A stretch of 64,000 bases of DNA from Anaerococcus sp. Marseille-P3625 (GTDB lineage: Bacteria > Bacillota > Clostridia > Tissierellales > Peptoniphilaceae), in contig NZ_OCTP01000010.1 in NCBI RefSeq assembly GCF_900232825.1, forward strand, positions 62,001 to 126,000. The letters are read 5' to 3'. How positions within the stretch are numbered: the stretch's first letter is position 1; every line of letters starts with the position of its first letter. Positions 10,400 to 19,593 of the stretch are shown here, one piece after another. Below the pieces are notes generated by a model. That model was not told the origin of the DNA. It saw nothing but the letters and a program-made list of their open reading frames with translations, and ran no database searches. The translations under genes were made by a program, and so were the position numbers.

Positions 10400-11425
10400 A
10401 TGAAAGAAACTTTAAACGATAAAAAAATTGAAGAATTAGAGCAAATCTTTGTAGAAAATGCCTATCCAAAATTTAGAGCCAAACAAGTTTTTAGGCAAAT
10501 TCATGTTAATAAGATTAATGATTTTAATTTGATGACTGATTTGCCAATTGATTTGAGAAATAAACTAAGTGAAAACTACGCCATAGATAAGGTTAGAAAG
10601 CTTGAAGTTTTTGAATCAAAATTAGATCAAACAAAAAAGTATTTGCTAGAGCTTGATGATAAAAATATTATAGAAGCTGTTTTTATGCAATATAAGGACA
10701 GAAAAACTATTTGTATTTCTTCTCAAGTTGGATGTAGGATGGCTTGTAAATTTTGCGCTTCTACAAAAAATGGTCTTCAAAGAAATATGACAGCTTCAGA
10801 GCTTATAGAAGAAGTTTATGAGCTAGAAAGATTAAATGGAAATATTAACAATATTGTTATAATGGGCATTGGCGAACCTCTCGATAACTTTTCAAACATT
10901 AAGAGATTTCTTGAAATTATCACAGATGAAAAAGGTAGAAATTTATCTCATAGATCCATAACTCTTTCCACATCTGGACTTTGCGATAAAATTTATGAGC
11001 TTGCAAATAGCAATTTGGATGTGAATTTGGCAGTAAGCTTGCACTATGCGATTGATTCGAAAAGACAAAAATTTATGCCAATAGCAAAAAAATATTCCAT
11101 CAAAGAGCTAATCAAAGCTTGTGATTATTATCTGGATAAAACAAAAAGAAGAGTTTCTTATGAGTATGTTGTAATTGATGGAGTTAATAACACTGATGAA
11201 GATTTAGATAGTCTTACAAAACTTCTAAAGGGAAAAAACGCCCATATTAATCTCATACCTCTAAATCCAATAAAAGAATTTGACCATGGGAAAACAAAGA
11301 AGAAAATAATAAATGAATTTAGGGATAAACTTACAAAAAATGGCATAAATGCGACTATAAGATATTCAATGGGCGAAGATATAAATGCTAGCTGTGGGCA
11401 GCTAAGAAATAATTATGCGAGGTGA
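10400..11425 (+). CDS. rlmN: Dual-specificity 23S rRNA/tRNA adenine C2-methyltransferase
   Basis: Radical SAM enzyme that methylates A2503 of 23S rRNA and A37 of some tRNAs. The [4Fe-4S] motif CRMACKFCAST (about 111-121) has the CxxxCxxC spacing, and the MGIGEPLDNF segment and the C-terminal catalytic cysteine in INASCGQLR (about 334) are present. The protein is 341 residues, as usual. It begins one base after the rsmB stop and its 3' end reaches the RBS of the phosphatase gene. Confidence 0.96.
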   Translation: MKETLNDKKIEELEQIFVENAYPKFRAKQVFRQIHVNKINDFNLMTDLPIDLRNKLSENYAIDKVRKLEVFESKLDQTKKYLLELDDKNIIEAVFMQYKDRKTICISSQVGCRMACKFCASTKNGLQRNMTASELIEEVYELERLNGNINNIVIMGIGEPLDNFSNIKRFLEIITDEKGRNLSHRSITLSTSGLCDKIYELANSNLDVNLAVSLHYAIDSKRQKFMPIAKKYSIKELIKACDYYLDKTKRRVSYEYVVIDGVNNTDEDLDSLTKLLKGKNAHINLIPLNPIKEFDHGKTKKKIINEFRDKLTKNGINATIRYSMGEDINASCGQLRNNYAR

Positions 11426-11427
11426 TT

Positions 11428-12150
11428 ATGAAATTTAGCACAATTTCTAATATCGGAAAAGTTAGAGAAACAAATGAAGATTCATATGGGAATGTCTCCA
11501 TCGATAATTATGATTTTTTCATAGTTGCTGATGGAATGGGTGGTCATAGCGATGGAGAACTTGCAAGTTCTTTAACCGTTGAAAGTTTTACAAATTTTAT
11601 AAAAGATGCAAATATCAAAGATTATTCAAGCGTAAGTGATCTTCAAGAAGAAGCAATTATTTTTGCCAATAGTGAAGTTGTTAAAGTTTCCAAAGAAAAA
11701 CAAGAAAAGATGGGAACAACTGTTGTTTGCCTTTGCATTGATTACATAGAAAATAAAATTCACATCTCCCACATAGGAGATTCTAGGATTTATCTTTTTA
11801 GAGATGATAATTTACAACAACTTACAAAAGACCATTCTTTGGTAAATGAACTATTAAATAGTGGAGTTTTAAATGAAGAAGAGGCAGAAAATTTTTCAAA
11901 TAAAGCAGCTGTTACAAGGGCAGTTGGAGTATCTTTGGATGTAAGAGCCGATAATAAATCAATGGATTATCATAAAGATGACCTTGTATTTTTAGTAACA
12001 GATGGTTTGACCAACGAACTAAGTGCAGAAGAGATAAAAAAAATAATCAAAGAATACGATGATGTTTATGATATCTCAAAATATTTAGTGGAAGCTGCAA
12101 TATGTAATGGTGGACGTGACAATGTGACTGTAACCACCATTAGGATATAA
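11428..12150 (+). CDS. PP2C-family Ser/Thr protein phosphatase
   Basis: A cytoplasmic metal-dependent phosphatase (Stp/PrpC type) that reverses phosphorylation by the kinase encoded next. Motifs: RETNEDSYG (about 11-19), VADGMGGHSDGE (about 34-45) with metal-ligand Asp and Gly, and GGRDNVTV near the C-terminus. 240 residues. I chose the ATG at 11428, four bases after GAGGTG, rather than the GTG at 11422, which sits in the RBS itself and overlaps the rlmN stop. The phosphatase-kinase-rsgA-rpe order is classical in Firmicutes. Confidence 0.94.
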   Translation: MKFSTISNIGKVRETNEDSYGNVSIDNYDFFIVADGMGGHSDGELASSLTVESFTNFIKDANIKDYSSVSDLQEEAIIFANSEVVKVSKEKQEKMGTTVVCLCIDYIENKIHISHIGDSRIYLFRDDNLQQLTKDHSLVNELLNSGVLNEEEAENFSNKAAVTRAVGVSLDVRADNKSMDYHKDDLVFLVTDGLTNELSAEEIKKIIKEYDDVYDISKYLVEAAICNGGRDNVTVTTIRI

Positions 12151-12159
12151 GAGGGAAAT

Positions 12160-14121
12160 ATGGAAAATATAATTTTAGATCAAAGATATGAAATTATTGA
12201 GCAAATTGGCGTTGGAGGAATGGCAAAAGTTTATAAGGCCAAAGATAGGCTTTTAGATAGATTTGTAGCTATCAAAATCCTCAAAGATCAATATGCAGAA
12301 GATGATGAATTTTTGAAAAAATTTAATATAGAAGCTCAATCAGCAGCCAAATTATCTCATGTAAATATAGTAAATGTATTTGATATTGGAGAAGATTTAT
12401 ACAAGGGCCAAAGAATTTATTACATAGTTATGGAATATGTAGATGGTCAAACATTAAAAGATTTTATAGTAGAAAAAGGCAAACTATCTAATGAGGAAAT
12501 AACAGATTATTCAATTCAAATTGCCCAGGCTCTAAAGACAGCCCACCAAGCTGGCATAATTCATAGAGATATCAAACCACATAATATTTTAATAGATAAG
12601 TATGGCCTATTAAAGGTAACGGATTTTGGAATAGCTAGAGTTTCTTCAAATGCGACAATTACTTATACAAGCTCTATTTTGGGAACTGTTCATTACATAT
12701 CTCCTGAACAAGCCAAGGGAAATATTGTAGATGAAAGAAGCGATTTATATTCCTTGGGAGCTGTAATGTATGAAATGGCAACTGGCCATGTTCCATTTGA
12801 AGCAGATAATTCTGTAGGAATAGCCTTGATGCATATACAAGATAAGCCTACACCTCCAAAGGACTTAAACCCAAATCTATCTAACAAATTAAACTCAATA
12901 ATAATGAAACTCTTAAATAAAGAGCCTCAAGAGAGATTTTTAAATGCCAAAGACTTGATTGATGCCTTAAATGACGAAAACTACGTTGACGAATATGAAG
13001 ATTTTAATGATACAGCAAAAATACCAATAGTTGTTCCAAGTGAAGCTACTATTAGTAGCCCATACGAAAATCAAAAAGAAGATGACGAAGAAAAAGAAGT
13101 AGTATATGTTTCAAAATCTGATAACAAAAAGACAAAAAAGGTTAAGAATTCTAATTTTAAAATTTGGCCACTATTTATTTTAGCTTTATTGCTAATTGGT
13201 GCAGTTTATTTTTTGAGAAATAGAACCAACAAAAATATGGTTGAAGTTCCAACAGTTTTAAATCTTGATAAATCACAAGCCTTTGATGAATTGGCAAGAA
13301 AAGGTCTTAGAGCAAATATATCAATGACAGAAGAAAGTGACGAATATGAAATTGGCAAAGTTATGAGCCAAGATCCTAATCCAAATACCAAAGTTGAAAG
13401 AGGTAGCCAAGTAAATCTAGTCATAAGTGGTGGCAGAGAAGTTGAAGTTCCAGATCTTAGAAATATGACGATTTCTCAAGCTGAAGAAGTTTTAAAAGAA
13501 GCAGGCCTTAAACTTGGCAGATCTAGTAGTCAAAAAAGCGATAGTGTAGAAAGAGATTTGATAATAAGTCAAGATCCAAGAGCCAATAAAAATATTCAAT
13601 CAGGAACGGAAGTAGATGTTGTTGTAAGCTCTGGTTTAGATAAAAGAGTAGAAACAATTGAAGTTCCAAACCTTTTAGGCCAAAGCGAGTCAAGTGCAAG
13701 AGCAATGATAGATGAAGCAGGGTTAAAGCTAAGAAATGTAAATTATTATAATAGTGAAAGCACCCAAAAAGGACTTGTTATGAACCAATCAATAGCAAGT
13801 GGAACTCAAGTTGCCAAAGATTCACAGATAGATATAAATATCAGTCTAGGATCTGAAAAAATACAAACAAATGAAAATAATAGGCTTAGAAATGTTGAGC
13901 TAAAAGTAACAATCACAGATCCAAAAGATGAATTTAACGTTGTGGTTTATGATATTGTAAATGGCCAAAGATCAGAAAGTCTTATAAATCAAACTATGAC
14001 AAAAGCTGATGTTGAAAATAACGGCGGGGTTTTAAGCTTAAATCTAAAAGCAAATCTTGGAGCAAGTCTTGAAGTTGTGGTTGATGGACAATCTTATGGG
14101 GTTTATAGTGTAAATCAATGA
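12160..14121 (+). CDS. prkC: PASTA-domain Ser/Thr protein kinase (PrkC/Stk1 type)
   Basis: Membrane kinase that senses cell-wall fragments and tunes growth and wall synthesis. The N-terminal kinase domain (about 10-265) has the glycine loop GVGGMAKV, the VAIK lysine, catalytic HRDIKPHN and DFG (TDFGIARV). A single membrane segment lies near residue 340. It is followed outside by three PASTA repeats (about 363-428, 430-497, 502-567) and a C-terminal tail of about 85 residues. Total 653 residues. Pairing with the PP2C phosphatase nine bases upstream supports the role. Overlaps rsgA by 4 bases. Confidence 0.96.
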   Translation: MENIILDQRYEIIEQIGVGGMAKVYKAKDRLLDRFVAIKILKDQYAEDDEFLKKFNIEAQSAAKLSHVNIVNVFDIGEDLYKGQRIYYIVMEYVDGQTLKDFIVEKGKLSNEEITDYSIQIAQALKTAHQAGIIHRDIKPHNILIDKYGLLKVTDFGIARVSSNATITYTSSILGTVHYISPEQAKGNIVDERSDLYSLGAVMYEMATGHVPFEADNSVGIALMHIQDKPTPPKDLNPNLSNKLNSIIMKLLNKEPQERFLNAKDLIDALNDENYVDEYEDFNDTAKIPIVVPSEATISSPYENQKEDDEEKEVVYVSKSDNKKTKKVKNSNFKIWPLFILALLLIGAVYFLRNRTNKNMVEVPTVLNLDKSQAFDELARKGLRANISMTEESDEYEIGKVMSQDPNPNTKVERGSQVNLVISGGREVEVPDLRNMTISQAEEVLKEAGLKLGRSSSQKSDSVERDLIISQDPRANKNIQSGTEVDVVVSSGLDKRVETIEVPNLLGQSESSARAMIDEAGLKLRNVNYYNSESTQKGLVMNQSIASGTQVAKDSQIDINISLGSEKIQTNENNRLRNVELKVTITDPKDEFNVVVYDIVNGQRSESLINQTMTKADVENNGGVLSLNLKANLGASLEVVVDGQSYGVYSVNQ

Positions 14122-14987
14122 GAGGGAAAATAATAAAATCACAAAAAGAGTTATATTTTGTAAAAAATGATGATAAGACATATTTAGCAAAAGCTCGTGG
14201 GAATTTTAGGGTCAAGGGCATCAAACCTTTGGTAGGTGATGAAGTTATATTTGAAATGCAAAATGAAGAAAATGCCTATATAACAGAAATTCTTCCAAGG
14301 AAAAACGAGATAAAAAGACCGAATATTTCTAATATCGATCAAATTTTACTTTTTGTCACGATAAATAATCCACCCCTAAATTTGTTCAATTTGGATAAAT
14401 ATCTTGCCATGTGCGAATATAAAAATATAGAAGTGGTTATAATAATTTCAAAAATAGATTTAGATAAAGAAAATAAAGCTCAAAATTTGGCAAAAACTTA
14501 TGAAAATATTGGCTATAAAGTCTTAGCCATTGATAATTATAATGATTTGCCAAAAGAGAGCATTAAAAATATTCTCCAAAATAAAACCTCAGCAGTAACT
14601 GGATCTTCTGGTGTAGGAAAAAGCACTTTTCTTTCAAATCTTATGGATAAAGACATAGAAATTGGAGAAATTTCAGAAAAATCCAAAAGAGGCAAAAATA
14701 CAACTAGGCATACGGAAATTTTTGCCATAGACGATAAGACTTTTATCTTTGACACACCAGGATTTGATAGCTTTGATTTTGACTTTATTACAGATGAAAA
14801 TGATTTAAAAAATTTCTTTGTAGAAATGAGAAATAAAGCTTGCAAATTTAACAATTGCAATCACATAAATGAACCATCCTGCAAAGTCAAAGAAGAACTT
14901 AAAGATGGAAAAATTTCTGAAAGTCGCTACAAGAATTATATTTTGTTATTTAACGATATAAAAAAAAGGAGAGAAAACAGATGGTAG
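14118..14987 (+). CDS. rsgA: Ribosome small-subunit maturation GTPase
   Basis: Circularly permuted GTPase that aids late 30S assembly. The order is OB fold (about 1-70), G4 (ISKIDLD), G1 P-loop GSSGVGKST (about 161-169), G2/G3 with TRHTE and DTPGFDSF, then a C-terminal zinc-binding knuckle with CKFNNCNHINEPSC. At 289 residues it fits the family. Start overlaps the kinase stop (ATGA), and its 3' end overlaps rpe by 7 bases. Confidence 0.96.
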   Translation: MRGKIIKSQKELYFVKNDDKTYLAKARGNFRVKGIKPLVGDEVIFEMQNEENAYITEILPRKNEIKRPNISNIDQILLFVTINNPPLNLFNLDKYLAMCEYKNIEVVIIISKIDLDKENKAQNLAKTYENIGYKVLAIDNYNDLPKESIKNILQNKTSAVTGSSGVGKSTFLSNLMDKDIEIGEISEKSKRGKNTTRHTEIFAIDDKTFIFDTPGFDSFDFDFITDENDLKNFFVEMRNKACKFNNCNHINEPSCKVKEELKDGKISESRYKNYILLFNDIKKRRENRW

Positions 14988-15643
14988 AATTGGCACCTTC
15001 AATATTATCTTGTAATTTCTATGATTTAAAATCAGATATAGAAAATACTTATGGGACGGATTTAAAAATCTTGCACGTCGATGTAATGGATGGAATATTT
15101 GTTCCAAATATCTCATTTGGCTTTAAAGTTATAAACGATCTAAGAAAAAATTGCAATTATTTTTTGGATACGCATTTGATGATAGAAGAACCTATAAGAT
15201 ATATTGAAGAATTCAAAAAAGCAGGAGCAGACAGATTAACAGTTCACTATGAAGCTTGCAAAAATTTGGGAGAAACTTTAGATCTTATAAATAAATCTGG
15301 CATGAAAGCAGGTCTAACCTTTAAACCAAAAACAGATAAAGAATCCATGCTTTCCTTTATTGATAAAATCGATTTGATATTGATAATGAGCGTTGAGCCT
15401 GGTTTTGGCGGTCAAAGTTTTATGGAAGATTCTTTAGAAAAAATTAAATTTTTTAGAAAATACATTGATGACAATAATTTAGATGTAAAAATTGAAGTTG
15501 ATGGTGGCATCAAAACTACAAATGTAAATAAAGTCATTGATGCTGGAGCAGATATAATTGTTGCAGGATCAGATGTATTTGCTAAAGATATAAAAAGTCA
15601 AATAAATAATTATTATCAAATTTTTAAACAAAAGTCACTATAA
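14981..15643 (+). CDS. rpe: Ribulose-phosphate 3-epimerase
   Basis: Interconverts ribulose-5-phosphate and xylulose-5-phosphate in the pentose phosphate pathway. This TIM-barrel protein (220 residues) shows the N-terminal APSILSCNF, the metal-binding HVDVMDGIFVPNI (about 32-44), DTHLMIEEP, and the phosphate-binding VEPGFGGQSF and EVDGGI segments. It closes the long gene run; an intrinsic terminator overlaps its 3' end. Confidence 0.97.
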   Translation: MVELAPSILSCNFYDLKSDIENTYGTDLKILHVDVMDGIFVPNISFGFKVINDLRKNCNYFLDTHLMIEEPIRYIEEFKKAGADRLTVHYEACKNLGETLDLINKSGMKAGLTFKPKTDKESMLSFIDKIDLILIMSVEPGFGGQSFMEDSLEKIKFFRKYIDDNNLDVKIEVDGGIKTTNVNKVIDAGADIIVAGSDVFAKDIKSQINNYYQIFKQKSL

Positions 15644-15657
15644 AGTGGCTTTTTTTC
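15633..15657 (+). terminator. Intrinsic terminator after rpe
   Basis: AGTCACT (15633-15639) pairs with AGTGGCT (15644-15650) with one G-U pair, followed by seven T. It overlaps the last codons of rpe and ends the 1180-15643 gene group. Confidence 0.75.
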
Positions 15658-15691
15658 TTGTCAAATTTGAATAGCATTTAAAATTTACAAT

Positions 15692-15732
15692 AAAAAAAGG
15701 ACTTTAGTAAAATGATTTTTACTCAAGTCCTT
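15692..15732 (-). terminator. Intrinsic terminator of rpmB (minus strand)
   Basis: Read on the minus strand, AAGGACTTGAGTAAAAAT pairs with its near-complement ending in AAGTCCTT and is followed by a run of seven T (plus-strand A 15692-15698). It lies 20 bases beyond the rpmB stop and separates the convergent rpe and rpmB transcripts. Confidence 0.75.
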
Positions 15733-15752
15733 AAATTAAAAAAAGCATTTTG

Positions 15753-15941
15753 TTATGCTTTTTCAACTCTTCCAGATTTTAAACATTTAGTACATACGTT
15801 GATTGTTTTTGGAGTTCCATCTACAATAGCTCTAATTTTATGCACATTTGGTTTAAAGGTTCTGTTAATATTTCTATGGGAGAAAGTAATAGTTTTTCCA
15901 GCTTTTGTACCTTTTCCACATACATCACATACTTTTGCCAT
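15753..15941 (-). CDS. rpmB: 50S ribosomal protein L28
   Basis: A 62-residue large-subunit protein. MAKVCDVCGKGTKAG is the characteristic N-terminus, with CxxC here and a second CTKC pair (about 51-54), the zinc-binding form. HRNINRTFKPN follows. The RBS TAGGAGGTG lies 6 bases before the ATG on the minus strand. It is the only convincing minus-strand gene in the window. It is monocistronic, between its own candidate promoter and terminator. A 77-codon frame on the opposite strand here is a shadow. Confidence 0.97.
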   Translation of the reverse strand: MAKVCDVCGKGTKAGKTITFSHRNINRTFKPNVHKIRAIVDGTPKTINVCTKCLKSGRVEKA

Positions 15942-15978
15942 TTAAACACCTCCTAGCTTTTTACGATTAATCTTTATT

Positions 15979-16007
15979 ATTTTACCAAATCTTTTGGTAA
16001 ATTACAA
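15979..16007 (-). promoter_or_regulatory. Candidate rpmB promoter with palindromic spacer
   Basis: On the minus strand TTGTAA (plus 16002-16007) and TAAAAT (plus 15979-15984) are spaced by 17 bp. The spacer is almost entirely a palindrome, TTTACCAAA-TCT-TTTGGTAAA (15981-16001). The hexamers match consensus 4/6 and 5/6, so this is only a moderate call. Confidence 0.4.
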
Positions 16008-16152
16008 ATTTTTAAACTGATATATTAAAAATTCATTTATAAAATTTCCCAATAATTAAAATAATAACTAATAAGTCAATCGTGAAATAAAAAAATAAAA
16101 ATTATTATCAAACATTTTGCTTAAATTATACAACAAAATCGAACAATTACGG

Positions 16153-16158
16153 TATAAT
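16153..16158 (+). promoter_or_regulatory. -10 element upstream of murB
   Basis: TATAAT at 16153-16158 is a perfect -10, 47 bases before the murB ATG; no convincing -35 is seen 17 bp upstream. The 263-base gap 15942-16204 otherwise holds the divergent rpmB signals and AT-rich sequence with nothing else I recognise. RBS TAGGAGGT (16194-16201) follows. Confidence 0.45.
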
Positions 16159-16204
16159 TAATAGGAAGAACTAAGATTTAATAATATTAAATCTAGGAGG
16201 TAAG

Positions 16205-17107
16205 ATGGATTATAAATCATTATATAAAGATGAGGATTTTGGAGAAATCCTTTTTAATCAATTGCTAAAAGATTACACAACTTGGGGCATTGGCGGACCA
16301 AGTGATGTTTTAGTCAAAGTCAAAAGCAAAGAACAATTACAAAACTTATTACAATTTAATCATAAAAATAATATTCCAACAACAGTTATAGGTAGAGGGT
16401 CAAATCTCTTAGTTACAGACAAAGGAATTAGAGGATGCGTCTTATTATTAGCAGATAACTACGACTTTATAAGTGTAGATGGAAATAAATTAACTGCCTA
16501 TGCTGGATGTAAATTAAATTCTGCAGCCCTATTTGCCATAGAAAATTTTCTAACGGGTATGGAAGAAATATCCGGGATTCCAGGATCAGTTGGAGGAGCT
16601 GTGGCAATGAATGCTGGAGCTTATGGAAAAGAGATAAAAGATCTTTGTCTAAGCGTCAATGCCTTTGATTACTTTGGAAATGAATATAATTTTACTAATG
16701 ATCAGATGAATTTTTCTTATAGACATTCAAAAATATTTGACGATAATTTGATAGTTTCTTCAGCAACTTTTAATTTAACCTATGATGAGAATAATGAAGC
16801 AAAAGCAAAATACGAAGACTATACTAACAGAAGAGCCTCTAAACAGCCTTTAGATAAAAAATCTGCTGGTTCTACTTTTAAAAGACCAGAGGGCTCTTAT
16901 GCTTCAAAACTAATTGATGAGTGTGGACTACGTGGATATGCTGTTGGCGATTGCGCGGTAAGCCAAAAACATTGTGGCTTTATTATAAATAAAGGCAATG
17001 CAACAAGTGAAGAGATGTTAAAATTTATCGATCATGTAGCAAATATTGTTTATGAGAAAACTGGTTTTAAATTAGAACGTGAGGTCAAATTAATTGGGGA
17101 AAAGTAA
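16205..17107 (+). CDS. murB: UDP-N-acetylenolpyruvoylglucosamine reductase
   Basis: FAD/NADPH enzyme giving UDP-MurNAc in peptidoglycan synthesis. FAD-binding motifs TTWGIGG (about 26-32), IGRGSNLLV (about 59-67) and GIPGSVGGAVAMNAGAYG (about 120-137) are clear, and the catalytic serine lies in KSAGSTFKRP (about 220). The C-terminal part has the type II short form. 300 residues. It opens a second operon-like run and its stop overlaps the rapZ start by one base (TAATG). Confidence 0.96.
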   Translation: MDYKSLYKDEDFGEILFNQLLKDYTTWGIGGPSDVLVKVKSKEQLQNLLQFNHKNNIPTTVIGRGSNLLVTDKGIRGCVLLLADNYDFISVDGNKLTAYAGCKLNSAALFAIENFLTGMEEISGIPGSVGGAVAMNAGAYGKEIKDLCLSVNAFDYFGNEYNFTNDQMNFSYRHSKIFDDNLIVSSATFNLTYDENNEAKAKYEDYTNRRASKQPLDKKSAGSTFKRPEGSYASKLIDECGLRGYAVGDCAVSQKHCGFIINKGNATSEEMLKFIDHVANIVYEKTGFKLEREVKLIGEK

Positions 17108-17955
17108 TGAAGCTTAGAATAATTACTGGCTTAAGTGGATCTGGGAAAACCACAGCTCTAAGAGCCTTTGAAGACATGGGTTATTATGCCATGGACAATT
17201 GCCCAGCTTATCTTGTAAAAAAATTAATAGAACTCAATAAAATTCAAGAAAAACCAATTGAAAAAATGGCGGCGGTAATAGATTTTAGGTCGCACAATAT
17301 AGATAGTGATTTGAAAAGTTCACTTGAAAGCTTAAAAGAATTAAATCCTGATACAGAAATTATTTATCTATATTGCAATGATAGTGTGATCTTAAAAAGA
17401 TACAACGAACATAGAAGGCCTCATCCTTTGGGAGAATATGGTAGTGTGGCAGATGGAATATTAAAGGAAAAAGAATTATTAAAAGAAATAAGAAAAATTT
17501 CCGATAGATTCATCGACAGCAGCGATTACACAAGCAAAGAGCTAAAAAAAGTCATCGAAGATCTAACAACAAAAAGCAAAAAGATGATTATAAATCTCAT
17601 ATCTTTTGGATACAAAAATGGCATAAGCGAAAATTTTGATTATGTCTTTGATATGAGATTTTTGCCGAACCCTTATTATATTGAAGATTTAAAAAAACTA
17701 AATGGCAAAGATGATAAGTTAAAAAAATACCTTGATAGTTTTGAAATAACAAATAAATTTAAGAAAATGGTATATGAGCTTTTAAAAACTTTGATTCCAG
17801 AATTTGAAAAACAAGGAAAGAATACTCTAACCATTGCTTTTGCTTGCACTGGCGGCAAACACAGATCGGTTTATATGGTCGAAAGTATGTATGAGTTAAT
17901 GAAAGACAGCGATTATATATTAATAAAAAAACACAGAGATAGGGATAAGTGGTAG
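17107..17955 (+). CDS. rapZ: RapZ/YvcJ-family nucleotide-binding protein
   Basis: P-loop protein of the RapZ (YvcJ) family, which in E. coli is an RNase adapter for amino-sugar control and in Firmicutes affects competence and cell-wall metabolism. The Walker A is GLSGSGKTT (about 8-16), then the family block AFEDMGYYAMDNCP, and the C-terminal TGGKHRSV with HRD near the end. 282 residues, normal length. In Firmicutes it is usually next to whiA and a YvcK protein; here whiA follows after one phosphatase gene and no yvcK is present. Confidence 0.94.
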   Translation: MKLRIITGLSGSGKTTALRAFEDMGYYAMDNCPAYLVKKLIELNKIQEKPIEKMAAVIDFRSHNIDSDLKSSLESLKELNPDTEIIYLYCNDSVILKRYNEHRRPHPLGEYGSVADGILKEKELLKEIRKISDRFIDSSDYTSKELKKVIEDLTTKSKKMIINLISFGYKNGISENFDYVFDMRFLPNPYYIEDLKKLNGKDDKLKKYLDSFEITNKFKKMVYELLKTLIPEFEKQGKNTLTIAFACTGGKHRSVYMVESMYELMKDSDYILIKKHRDRDKW

Positions 17956-17956
17956 A

Positions 17957-18673
17957 ATGCAGTTTTGTAGAAGATTAGCAATAGTAAATATAAAAAATGC
18001 TAGAGACCTGGGAGGATTTCCTACCTTAGATGGTAAAGTCACTAGTTGGGGGAAATTTCTAAGGACAGCTACTCTTGATGATGCCAAAGATTGTGATATA
18101 AAATTTTTAAAAGATTATGGAGTAAAATCTTTAATCGATTTAAGAAGAGAAAGTGAAATACCTTTTGAAAGCCAAAGTTATAAAAAATTACAGGCAAATT
18201 TTGATTACCATCAGATATCATTAGCTCCAGATAAGGGCCTTAGAGAAAAAGAAATACGACAAATTATCAATAGAGAAATTTCCATTGGATCAACTTACAG
18301 GACTTTGATAGATAATTATAAAAAAATTAGAGAAATAATGGAAGTTCTAAGCCAAGATAATGGTATAAGCTTATTTCATTGCCAAGAAGGCAAAGATAGG
18401 ACGGGAATAATTTCTATGATACTATTAGGTCTTGCCAATGTTTCAAGATCTGATATCATAGCAGATTATGAAATTTCTTCGGCATATTTAGGATATGTAG
18501 AAAGATATGATGAAAATGAACCCTATTCTGTCTTTAGAATAACTAGTCCTTACAATATGAAAGAAGCCTATGAATATTTGATCAGAAAATACGAAAGCTT
18601 CGAAGCTTATCTAGCCTATGCAGGAGTAGATAAGGAAATCATAGAAAAACTAAAGAGAAAATTATTAAGCTAG
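17957..18673 (+). CDS. Tyrosine/serine protein phosphatase family protein
   Basis: A 238-residue cysteine-based phosphatase. The P-loop FHCQEGKDRTG (about 140-150) contains the CxxxxxR(T) catalytic signature, and the N-terminal NARDLGGFPTLDG stretch is typical of the Y_phosphatase3 family. Substrate unknown; the family includes lipid phosphoinositide and phosphoprotein phosphatases. It begins two bases after the rapZ stop and ends nine bases before whiA, so it is co-transcribed. The weak RBS here makes the exact start uncertain; NIKNARDLGG must be kept. Confidence 0.82.
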   Translation: MQFCRRLAIVNIKNARDLGGFPTLDGKVTSWGKFLRTATLDDAKDCDIKFLKDYGVKSLIDLRRESEIPFESQSYKKLQANFDYHQISLAPDKGLREKEIRQIINREISIGSTYRTLIDNYKKIREIMEVLSQDNGISLFHCQEGKDRTGIISMILLGLANVSRSDIIADYEISSAYLGYVERYDENEPYSVFRITSPYNMKEAYEYLIRKYESFEAYLAYAGVDKEIIEKLKRKLLS

Positions 18674-18681
18674 GTGATTAG

Positions 18682-19578
18682 ATGTCTTTTTCAAAAAGAT
18701 GCAAAAAAGAAGTTTTAAAAAAAGAACCCATAAATGAAAAAGCTGAATTATTGTCAATATTTCAATATTTAGCTTCAATAAGAATATCAAAGAATATTTT
18801 TGCTGTCCTTTTTAAAACTGAATCAAATAATCTTGCAAGATACATTTATAATTTAATCAAAGAAGTCTACGATTATTCACCTATTTTTGAAATTAAGGAT
18901 AAGCAAAAAGATAGGTTATTTACGATAATTATCGAAGAATCGAGCATTTCAGATGACTTAATAAATGAGTCTAGAAATTTCTTTTTTAATAAGGATTGTG
19001 ATTTAGACGATGTTTCTTTGGACCATATAAAATCATTACTTAAAATTGCTTTTATTATAAAAGGTTCGATTAATGATCCTATGAGAGGATATAATCTTGA
19101 AATTACTGCAAATTCTTTAAAGGAAGCAGAGCTTATAAAATCATTAATGGAAATTTTTGAACTTATGCCAAGGATCAATGATAAAAAGGAATCTTATGTA
19201 ATTTATTTGAAAGATAGCGATAAAATTTCGGATTTTTTGGCAATTATTGGTGCAAATAAATCTTTATTTGAACTTGAAGATGTCAGAGCTATGAAATCTA
19301 TAAGAAATGATATAAATAGACAAACAAATTTTGACAAGGCCAACATCGATAGAACAGTCAAAGCTTCGCTTAAGCAAGTTGCTGCTATAAAACTACTTGA
19401 TAAAAATGATAAACTAAAATCTCTATCAAAAGAATTGCAAGAGCTTGCAGAATTAAGAGTTGATAATCCTTACACATCAATAGAAGAACTTGGTCAAATG
19501 CTTAATCCACCAATGAGTAAATCAAAAGTAAACTATAGACTACAAAAATTTATAAAAATGGCTGAAGATTTGGATTAA
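18682..19578 (+). CDS. whiA: WhiA-family DNA-binding protein
   Basis: WhiA regulates cell division and sporulation genes in actinobacteria and affects division and nucleoid organisation in Firmicutes. The protein (298 residues) starts MSFSKRCKKEVL, has a LAGLIDADG-like fold in the N-terminal two-thirds (catalytic residues lost in this family) and a C-terminal helix-turn-helix block with LRVDNPYTSIEELGQMLNPPMSKSKVNYR segments. Position after rapZ supports the assignment. Confidence 0.92.
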   Translation: MSFSKRCKKEVLKKEPINEKAELLSIFQYLASIRISKNIFAVLFKTESNNLARYIYNLIKEVYDYSPIFEIKDKQKDRLFTIIIEESSISDDLINESRNFFFNKDCDLDDVSLDHIKSLLKIAFIIKGSINDPMRGYNLEITANSLKEAELIKSLMEIFELMPRINDKKESYVIYLKDSDKISDFLAIIGANKSLFELEDVRAMKSIRNDINRQTNFDKANIDRTVKASLKQVAAIKLLDKNDKLKSLSKELQELAELRVDNPYTSIEELGQMLNPPMSKSKVNYRLQKFIKMAEDLD

Positions 19579-19593
19579 AATTTAGGAGAAAAA

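Noticed and set aside
15712-15945. 77-codon plus-strand frame opposite rpmB
   Set aside because: It is the antisense of the universal L28 protein and its terminator; no RBS and no family resemblance.
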